From the NCBI GenBank assembly GCA_947589695.1, contig CANQBY010000027.1, positions 1 through 11,376 of the forward strand: a stretch of DNA of 11,376 nucleotides. Reading direction: 5' to 3'. Of this stretch, positions 6,450 through 11,376 are shown one piece after another (position 1 is the stretch's first letter; each line of letters begins with the position of its first letter). Position numbers and translations under genes: made by a program. The notes beneath the pieces were generated by a model, which saw nothing but the letters and a program-made list of their open reading frames with translations, was not told the DNA's origin and did no database searches. The DNA comes from an uncultured Bacilli bacterium (lineage in GTDB: Bacteria > Bacillota_I > Bacilli_A > RF39 > UBA660).

Positions 6450-6484
6450 TAAAATCGCTCCTCCATTCATATAAAACAGTTTCT

Positions 6485-6513
6485 ATTATAAATAATTAAA
6501 AAGCATTTGTCTA
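6485..6513 (-). promoter_or_regulatory. Promoter of lon
   Basis: On the minus strand TAGACA (plus 6508-6513), a 17-base spacer, and a perfect TATAAT (plus 6485-6490), with the lon start 36 bases downstream. There is no TGn extension. I see no CIRCE element or CtsR-type heptad repeat near it, so heat-shock control by those regulators is not supported. Confidence 0.7.
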
Positions 6514-6537
6514 CTAAAATTCCTTAAAAAGTCAAAT

Positions 6538-7551
6538 TTATGCTTCATCTTCAAAAGCTTGGGTAAATTTAGGCCAAATTCCCTTTTTATCATGAGTGTG
6601 TTCAGGGAGTTGGTAAATATCATGACCGGGATAATCATTGCCCTCCACAAGGACTGGGCCATCGGGTGTAAAACAAACATCCCAACCTACATACCGAATG
6701 TGTTTTTCAACGAGAGAAGCTTCTTTAACCATGGCTAAAGCTTCATCCCAAAAAGGAAACTTAAAACCTTTAATTAAAGCATTAGTTTCGGGATGACGTT
6801 CATATAAATTTTTGTTTTTATCAATAGCTAAATCTTTAACAATACCCGTTTTTTCATCCACTGGGGCGGCCATACCTCCACTGTTGAAATTATCGACGTA
6901 TTTACCATTACCAATACGAAAATAAGCACAGATTATATGGGGAATATCTTTGTTATCTAAAATCGTTACAATTCGGACCGTATTAATAGATTCAGGATGA
7001 ATTTGGCTTACCTCATCACACTGCGTTAAAACTTCTTCTAATAAAAAGTTATGTTCAGGATTAGTTAGATAAGTATATAATTCTTCTAAATCTTGGTTTT
7101 CAATAGATAATTTTTCTATTCCTTTACCACAAGTACCATCAACTGGTTTAGCCATAAAAACTTTATGTTTAGTAATAAAATTTAAAATATCTTCTTTAGA
7201 GGAACCACGAACTTTTAGATAGTCTCTTTTAATAAATTTATTAAAGGTTTTATTAAATTCCACTTTATTAGCAAAAATATAAGCATATTCGGGATTGTTA
7301 TATTTTTTAATTAAATCGTTGTTACGACCACGAGTAATATAAGTATCTCTTTCGGCATCGGTTAGATTATACATTTCAAATAAATCGTAATCCATGTAGC
7401 CAGCGCCATATTTTAAAGCACATTTTCGCATATCATTAAAGATAGCTAAACGACTTTTTTTAGTTTTTTTATGAATGCTGTTAATTTTTTTTAACATTGC
7501 ATGATAATCCATATTTAAAGCTCTTTTAATTACATATTTAAGATTTGGCAT
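6538..7551 (-). CDS. Sugar-transfer-associated ATP-grasp family protein
   Basis: The 337-residue product matches the ATPgrasp_ST family as I know it. It has a Gly-rich nucleotide loop KPVDGTCGKGIEKL (135-148), HPESINTVRIVT (185-196), DNFNSGGMAAPVD (220-232), HPETNALIKGFKFPFW (253-268) and the metal-binding C-terminal WDVCFTPDGPVLVEGN (290-305). The first 100 residues are a basic helical region with no membrane segment. ATP-grasp enzymes usually join a carboxylate to an amine via an acyl-phosphate. This subfamily is often found near capsule or surface-polysaccharide genes, but its substrates are largely unknown. Here it stands alone between trigger factor and lon, with its own promoter. A GTG at 7560 extends the frame by three codons, but AAAGAG is eight bases from the ATG at 7551, so I prefer the ATG. 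Confidence 0.85.
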   Translation of the reverse strand: MPNLKYVIKRALNMDYHAMLKKINSIHKKTKKSRLAIFNDMRKCALKYGAGYMDYDLFEMYNLTDAERDTYITRGRNNDLIKKYNNPEYAYIFANKVEFNKTFNKFIKRDYLKVRGSSKEDILNFITKHKVFMAKPVDGTCGKGIEKLSIENQDLEELYTYLTNPEHNFLLEEVLTQCDEVSQIHPESINTVRIVTILDNKDIPHIICAYFRIGNGKYVDNFNSGGMAAPVDEKTGIVKDLAIDKNKNLYERHPETNALIKGFKFPFWDEALAMVKEASLVEKHIRYVGWDVCFTPDGPVLVEGNDYPGHDIYQLPEHTHDKKGIWPKFTQAFEDEA

Positions 7552-7574
7552 ATTAAACACTCTTTTCTTTATAT

Positions 7575-7583
7575 ATTATAACA
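7575..7583 (-). promoter_or_regulatory. Extended -10 promoter of the ATP-grasp gene
   Basis: On the minus strand TGT precedes a perfect TATAAT (plus 7575-7580), 23 bases upstream of the ATG. The hexamer 17 bases further up is TTTATT, three of six to consensus. Confidence 0.5.
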
Positions 7584-7600
7584 GAAATTAGTTTTTTAAT

Positions 7601-7630
7601 AAAGAAAAAAGAAAGGTTTTTACTTTCTTT
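7601..7630 (-). terminator. Intrinsic terminator of tig
   Basis: On the minus strand AAAGAAAG, loop TAAAAAC, CTTTCTTT form an eight-base-pair stem (plus 7608-7630) followed by a T-rich tract (complement of plus 7601-7607). The stem is AT-rich and therefore weak, but it lies between the tig stop and the ATP-grasp promoter, where a terminator is expected. Confidence 0.5.
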
Positions 7631-7664
7631 AATGTTAAATATAAAATTTTAAAGGATATTTTTA

Positions 7665-8912
7665 TTAATTGTTTTCTTTTAGGATTTCTAAAGCTTTATG
7701 CATACGCATATCATATTTAACTACTTCATCAGAACCATAAGCTTTTAATAATTCATCGACAGAAATACCATAGTTATCGGCCATTTCTTTAGTTTTAGCT
7801 TCAACTTCTTTTTTAGTGAAATCGATTTTTTCAGTATCAGCGATAGCCTCAAGTAAATAACGATACTTAATACGTTTAATAGCTTCGGGTTCCATTTGTT
7901 CATGAAGTTTTTCATGAGTCATACCGGTAATTTTTGCATAATCATCAAGCTTAATTCCTTGCATTCCTAATTGATCTTCAAATTGATGAATCATCCGATG
8001 AACTTCATCATCAATAATTTCAGGATTAATTTCAACTTTTAAATTTTTAGAAGCAGCGGCAAGACAATCTTCGATAAAGGCGTCATCAATTTCGGCATTT
8101 TTACGCTCCAGCAAAACACTTTTTACTTCAGCTTCTAATTCCTCGACAGTTTTAATATCTTCATAACCTAAATCTTTATAAAATTCTTCGTTAAGTTCGG
8201 GAATAATTCGTTCTTTAATTTCCCGGATAGTGACATTAAATTTGACCTTTTTACCAGCAAGATCAGCGACATAATTTTCAGGAAAAGTTAAGTTTAATTC
8301 TTTTGATTCACCGATAGTCATACCAATTAAACCTTCTTCAAAACCAGGGATAAAAGTATGAGAACCAATTTCTAAAGGATAGTTTTCACCTTTACCACCA
8401 TCAAGAGGTTTACCATCAACAAAACCTTCAAAATCAATAACGGCGGTATTTCCTTCTTCAACAGCCCCATTTTCTTTTGGAGATATTTCAGCAAGCTGGT
8501 TTTGAAGTTTCTTAATTTCAGTACTGATTTCTTCTTTAGTTACAGAAGCTTTTGGCTTTTTTAGGCCTAAATTTTTATATTCCCCTAGAGTTACTTCAGG
8601 TTTACTAATAATAGTAAATTTATAAGTAACATGGTCTTTATCAATACTTGCAATATCAATAGTAGGTTCAACAACTGGAATGACTTTAGCTTCATCTAAA
8701 GCTTTTTTGTAAGCTTCATTAAGGGCATCATCTACGGCATCCATATATAAAGATTCAATACCCATTTTTTTAATATATAATTCTTTTGGAGCCATACCCT
8801 TTCTAAAACCTTCAATTTTAACTTCTTTATTTTTCTTTTTAAAAGCTTTATCTAAAGATTTAGTCCATGATTCCCCTTCAATAGTAATTTCAATAGTTTT
8901 AACGTTTTTCAT
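7665..8912 (-). CDS. tig: Trigger factor, ribosome-associated chaperone and peptidyl-prolyl isomerase
   Basis: Trigger factor binds ribosomal protein L23 at the exit tunnel and shields nascent chains. The 415-residue product has the ribosome-binding domain with signature GFRKGMAPKE (35-44), the FKBP-type isomerase domain (about 154-235, with VIDFEGFVDG at 158-167 and FIPGFEEGLIGM at 187-198) and the helical C-terminal chaperone domain (240-415). It is slightly shorter than the common 420-450, and its N-terminus begins directly with the first strand. A TTG at 8930 extends the frame by six codons, but GAAAGGA is about nine bases upstream of the ATG at 8912, so the ATG is the better start. It is a single-gene unit with its own promoter and a terminator downstream. 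Confidence 0.96.
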   Translation of the reverse strand: MKNVKTIEITIEGESWTKSLDKAFKKKNKEVKIEGFRKGMAPKELYIKKMGIESLYMDAVDDALNEAYKKALDEAKVIPVVEPTIDIASIDKDHVTYKFTIISKPEVTLGEYKNLGLKKPKASVTKEEISTEIKKLQNQLAEISPKENGAVEEGNTAVIDFEGFVDGKPLDGGKGENYPLEIGSHTFIPGFEEGLIGMTIGESKELNLTFPENYVADLAGKKVKFNVTIREIKERIIPELNEEFYKDLGYEDIKTVEELEAEVKSVLLERKNAEIDDAFIEDCLAAASKNLKVEINPEIIDDEVHRMIHQFEDQLGMQGIKLDDYAKITGMTHEKLHEQMEPEAIKRIKYRYLLEAIADTEKIDFTKKEVEAKTKEMADNYGISVDELLKAYGSDEVVKYDMRMHKALEILKENN

Positions 8913-8941
8913 TATATTATTTCCTTTCAAAATCTTTAATT

Positions 8942-8970
8942 AATATACCATATATTTGGGCTTTTTACAA
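8942..8970 (-). promoter_or_regulatory. Promoter of tig
   Basis: On the minus strand TTGTAA (plus 8965-8970; four of six), a 17-base spacer, then TATATT (plus 8942-8947) preceded by TGG. The -35 lies inside the inverted repeat at 8963-8978. Confidence 0.6.
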
Positions 8971-8978
8971 GGGTAAAA
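8963..8978. repeat. Inverted repeat TTTTAC-AAGG-GTAAAA over the tig -35
   Basis: Six-base perfect arms with a four-base spacer lie directly after the prepilin peptidase stop (8980-8982) and cover the tig -35. On the minus strand no T-run follows, so it is not a normal terminator there. It could be an operator or chance. Confidence 0.35.
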
Positions 8979-8979
8979 T

Positions 8980-9657
8980 TTATGTAAGCAAATTAATTAA
9001 AGTCATAAATTTATCACTAAAAATAAAGACTAGAGCTAAGCTCCCCGCGAGGAAAGGTCCATATGGTACTTCCTTATTTTTACTAAGCATTATGACACCT
9101 AAAGCATAAGGTAGAGCTAAAAGAGAAGAAAAAATAATAGCAATAAGTCCTAATCTCAAACCTAAAATAGTGCCAATTACAAAAGCAAGTTTTACATCAC
9201 CGCCACCTAGTGCTTCCCTTTTAAAGATTTTTTTCCCTAAAAAACCAATTAGAAGCATAAAGATAAATAAGGCTAAACCACTAAGTAAACTTAAACCAGC
9301 GGTTTTAAAATCAAAATAATAAGCTTTTAAGATAAACATAAATATAGTAGCAATTACTAAAGGGCTATCTAAGATAATTAAATATTTAAAATCGGTAATA
9401 AAAATAATTATAACTAAACTACTTACAATTAAAGAAGTAAAAAATTCATAACCAAAACCAAAGTTATAATAACTTATTAATAATACGACCGCATTTAAAA
9501 CTCCAATAAAAAGATTTAAAATCCAAGAATTGGGAACTTCTTCCGTAATATCGGGAAGTAGTAAGGGAAGTTTTTCGGCGATTAAAGAATAACTTAAACC
9601 TAAAGCAAAACCAACTAAAAAGAGTATTATTATCATATTATCACTATAATCAATCAA
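8980..9657 (-). CDS. Prepilin peptidase (type IV leader peptidase, A24 family), without the zinc/methyltransferase cysteines
   Basis: A multi-pass membrane aspartyl protease that cleaves the leader of type IV prepilins or pseudopilins. The 225-residue product has about seven hydrophobic segments. The catalytic aspartates are in FITDFKYLIILD (Asp89) and GGGDVKL (Asp154); the family motif PYGPFLAGS is at 198-206. The N-terminal helix GFALGLSYSLIAEKLP (16-31) recalls the usual GSFLNVVIYRLP. The cytoplasmic methyltransferase loop that normally follows, with two CxxC pairs, is reduced to about 20 residues, and the protein contains no cysteine. Cleavage without N-methylation is therefore the likely activity (inference). 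The start is TTG at 9657, with GAAAGGA nine bases upstream; the next ATG, seven codons in, is too far from that site. It follows gspF by 22 bases in one operon. Confidence 0.9.
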   Translation of the reverse strand: MIDYSDNMIIILFLVGFALGLSYSLIAEKLPLLLPDITEEVPNSWILNLFIGVLNAVVLLISYYNFGFGYEFFTSLIVSSLVIIIFITDFKYLIILDSPLVIATIFMFILKAYYFDFKTAGLSLLSGLALFIFMLLIGFLGKKIFKREALGGGDVKLAFVIGTILGLRLGLIAIIFSSLLALPYALGVIMLSKNKEVPYGPFLAGSLALVFIFSDKFMTLINLLT

Positions 9658-9679
9658 GAGATTGATTCCTTTCTTTTTA

Positions 9680-11233
9680 TTATTTTATTTGACCATATAA
9701 ACTAAACATTGGAATTACAACGGCTAAAATTATGATACCCACAATTAAAGCTAATAAAACAATCATAATAGGTTCTAAGAAACTTTTTAAATTAGTTACT
9801 CGACTTTTATGTAAATCATTATAATAACTAGCAACTTTTTCCATCATTAATGATAATTCACCAGTAGATTCACCAGTTACAATCATGTAATAAGCAACAT
9901 CGGGAACATACCATTTATTATAGAACGATAAGGATATTTTATCACCACGAGCGATATTACTCATAGTTTCAAGCATAACATCTTTATATACTTCGTTATT
10001 AGTAATATTAGTTAAAATTTCCATCGTATCGGTAATATAAACACTATTACGAAGAAGAGAAGCAAATGTTTTTGTAAAAATAGTAATTTCATGGTAAATA
10101 ATGATTTTACCAAAGAAAGGAATACGCATACCTATTAATTGAATTAATTTACGAAAAGATTTTGATGATTTATAAAGTAATAAAAGCGTTATAATAACTA
10201 TTAGAGCAATTAAAATAAGCATTTCAATATGACTAGTAATATATTTACTTAAATTAATTATGGTTAGAGTAAAACCACTTACTTTGATACCTGCTTGATT
10301 GTAAACTTTAATAAATTCCGGAATTACATAAACCATAATAAAAGTTAAAACAGCAAGAGCAAAAACAATAAGAATAGTAGGATAAATAATAGCACTAAGC
10401 ATTTCTTTCCTTGTTTTATCTATTTCAGTATAATAAGAAGCCATATCATCTAATGTTTTAATTAGCTCTCCAGTCGCTTCGGCGGATTTAATCATATTAA
10501 TTAATAAAGGTGGAAAAGTTTTGCCTTGATTTTGAAGAGCAGTACTAAAAGATTCACCCAAAGTTAATTCATAAGAAATAGCTTGATATAATTTATATTT
10601 AGCACTATCTTTAGAAGCTTGTTTAGCCATTATTTTAATGGTATCATTTAAAGTAATACCCGCTTTTAAATAAGTAGCTACTTGGGTTAACCAAAAGATT
10701 AAATCTCTAACACTTAATTCTTTTTCACTATCTAAACCAATAGCTTTTAAAAGATTAGCAAAAGTAGCTTTTTTAATACTATAAACATCAATACCTTCAC
10801 TTGCTAGAAAGTTATGGAGAGTTACTTTATTAGTGGCACTCATCATACCTTTTACTTTATGATTATTTTGATCCATACCATAATAGTAGTAATATTCTTT
10901 TTTAACTTTACGAGATTTGATCTCTTTTTGCATTTGTCTAATTAATTCTTGTTTTTCATAAGCAATTCTTTTGCGTTCATCTAAAGACATTACAATTTGG
11001 TCAGAAGCTTGTTTAGATTCTTGATCAGTTTTTGCCTCTTCAGTACTTAAATTAACACTTTGACGCTCAATACGATTAAATTCTTTGCGAGCTTTTCGGT
11101 AAGCATACATATTATAAAAGACATCAAAAAAAACAAATTTAACCCCAATAAAAACATGCTTAATAAAACTATATATAAATAAAAATGGGGCTAATATAAT
11201 AGAAAGTAAGTTTATTTTTTTAGATTCTTGCAT
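9680..11233 (-). CDS. GspF/PilC/ComGB-type inner-membrane platform protein with an N-terminal extension
   Basis: This polytopic protein is the platform that couples the assembly ATPase to pilin or pseudopilin extrusion in type IV pilus, competence and type II secretion machines. The 517-residue product has two T2SSF repeats (about 177-300 and 383-508). Each carries the hallmark A/S-E-x-TGEL (AEATGEL 251-257; TGESTGEL 453-460). The usual membrane helices are at about 284-304, 337-355 and 487-508. The first repeat starts with the characteristic LTQVATYLKAGITLNDTIKI (182-201). Residues 115-155 (YYYYYGMDQNNHKVKG and on) match the PilC N-terminal head. In front of that lie about 112 extra residues: a hydrophobic stretch (8-40), then a charged Glu/Lys/Gln-rich helix (45-112), probably a coiled coil. 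The start ATG follows GAGTGAT. Confidence 0.92.
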   Translation of the reverse strand: MQESKKINLLSIILAPFLFIYSFIKHVFIGVKFVFFDVFYNMYAYRKARKEFNRIERQSVNLSTEEAKTDQESKQASDQIVMSLDERKRIAYEKQELIRQMQKEIKSRKVKKEYYYYYGMDQNNHKVKGMMSATNKVTLHNFLASEGIDVYSIKKATFANLLKAIGLDSEKELSVRDLIFWLTQVATYLKAGITLNDTIKIMAKQASKDSAKYKLYQAISYELTLGESFSTALQNQGKTFPPLLINMIKSAEATGELIKTLDDMASYYTEIDKTRKEMLSAIIYPTILIVFALAVLTFIMVYVIPEFIKVYNQAGIKVSGFTLTIINLSKYITSHIEMLILIALIVIITLLLLYKSSKSFRKLIQLIGMRIPFFGKIIIYHEITIFTKTFASLLRNSVYITDTMEILTNITNNEVYKDVMLETMSNIARGDKISLSFYNKWYVPDVAYYMIVTGESTGELSLMMEKVASYYNDLHKSRVTNLKSFLEPIMIVLLALIVGIIILAVVIPMFSLYGQIK

Positions 11234-11256
11234 ACTATCACTCTACTCTAAAAATT

Positions 11257-11265
11257 ATTATAACA
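11257..11265 (-). promoter_or_regulatory. Extended -10 promoter of the gspF operon
   Basis: On the minus strand TGT precedes a perfect TATAAT (plus 11257-11262), 23 bases upstream of the ATG. The hexamer at the -35 position is TTTAAT, three of six. It lies after the upstream terminator, consistent with independent transcription of the pair. Confidence 0.5.
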
Positions 11266-11290
11266 TAAAAATAACTATTATTAAACTAAA

Positions 11291-11321
11291 AAAATTAAAA
11301 GAGTGAAGATTTTCTTCACTC
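11291..11321 (-). terminator. Intrinsic terminator of the unit upstream of gspF
   Basis: On the minus strand GAGTGAAG, loop AAAAT, CTTCACTC form a perfect eight-base-pair stem (plus 11301-11321), followed by TTTTAATTTTTTT. It ends whatever is transcribed leftward from beyond the window edge, or attenuates read-through into gspF. Confidence 0.85.
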
Positions 11322-11376
11322 ATAATATGTTTTAGGCCGTAAAGGGTTGGCCTCTTGCCTATATATGGATAAGAAA
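11316..11376 (-). other. End of an upstream gene, or a GC-rich structured leader (unresolved)
   Basis: In one minus-strand frame the last 58 bases are open and end ...RPKTYYE with TGA at 11316-11318, inside the terminator stem, as a compact gene end might. I do not recognise the protein. Against coding, 11333-11361 is far richer in GC than the rest of the window and contains two overlapping, mutually exclusive pairings: AGGCC/GGCCT (11334-11338 with 11349-11353) and TAGGC/GCCTA (11333-11337 with 11357-11361). A structured RNA that ends at this terminator is the other reading. It does not fit any riboswitch consensus I can recall; in particular it lacks the GACGCAAAGC core of c-di-GMP-I. Confidence 0.3.

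Noticed and set aside
6450..6537. CIRCE or CtsR heat-shock operator upstream of lon
   Set aside because: No TTAGCACTC/GAGTGCTAA palindrome and no GGTCAAA heptad repeat is present.
6486..6680. 64-codon minus-strand frame overlapping the end of the ATP-grasp gene and the lon promoter
   Set aside because: It overlaps the conserved ATP-grasp C-terminus in another frame and would run through the lon promoter.
11322..11376. c-di-GMP-I riboswitch before the gspF operon
   Set aside because: GGCCUAAA resembles part of the aptamer, but the GACGCAAAGC core and tetraloop-receptor elements are absent.
1..11376. Genetic code 4 (UGA as Trp)
   Set aside because: ddl ends at UGA at the normal length for the family, and the Trp codons checked are TGG.

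Overview
The window is AT-rich DNA with short intergenic gaps and Shine-Dalgarno sites of the GGAGG or GGTGAT type. The gene content is bacillar: MurF, Ddl, Lon, trigger factor, MnmA with a Mollicutes-style insert, a DUF4044-like micropeptide and a SpoIIM-like membrane protein. This suggests an uncultured low-GC Bacillota close to the Mollicutes boundary, for example a gut RF39-type bacillus. UGA is a true stop here (it ends ddl) and the tryptophans I checked use TGG, so this is not a code-4 mycoplasma. A cell-wall ligation pathway and pilin-assembly genes also argue against a wall-less mycoplasma. The taxonomic placement is inference.

Layout. Nearly everything is on the minus strand, so transcription runs right to left. 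From the right edge: the end of an upstream transcription unit with a strong terminator (about 11291-11321); an operon of a GspF/PilC-type inner-membrane platform protein (11233-9680) and a cysteine-free prepilin peptidase (9657-8980); trigger factor (8912-7665) with its own promoter and terminator; a solitary ATP-grasp enzyme of the sugar-transfer-associated family (7551-6538); Lon protease (6449-4152) with its own promoter. A plus-strand gene of unknown function (3759-4127) converges on lon over a shared terminator. It is divergent from the murF-ddl operon (3632-1234), in which the ddl ribosome-binding site overlaps the murF stop codon. Next comes a 31-residue plus-strand membrane micropeptide (993-1088). 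Its 3' untranslated region is covered by a predicted small RNA on the opposite strand (about 1172-1087). The left end carries a divergent SpoIIM-like membrane protein (907-326) and the 5' part of mnmA (279-1).

How the genes relate. murF and ddl act in consecutive steps: Ddl makes D-Ala-D-Ala and MurF joins it to UDP-MurNAc-tripeptide. Trigger factor and Lon are protein folding and quality control. The gspF and prepilin peptidase pair belongs to a type IV pilus, competence or type II secretion machine whose other parts lie outside. The least ordinary region is 930-1240: micropeptide, convergent structured RNA and a short direct repeat, an arrangement resembling type I toxin-antitoxin loci. Most promoters have an extended -10 (TGn before TATAAT) with a poor -35. 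No mobile element, CRISPR array, tRNA or rRNA was seen.
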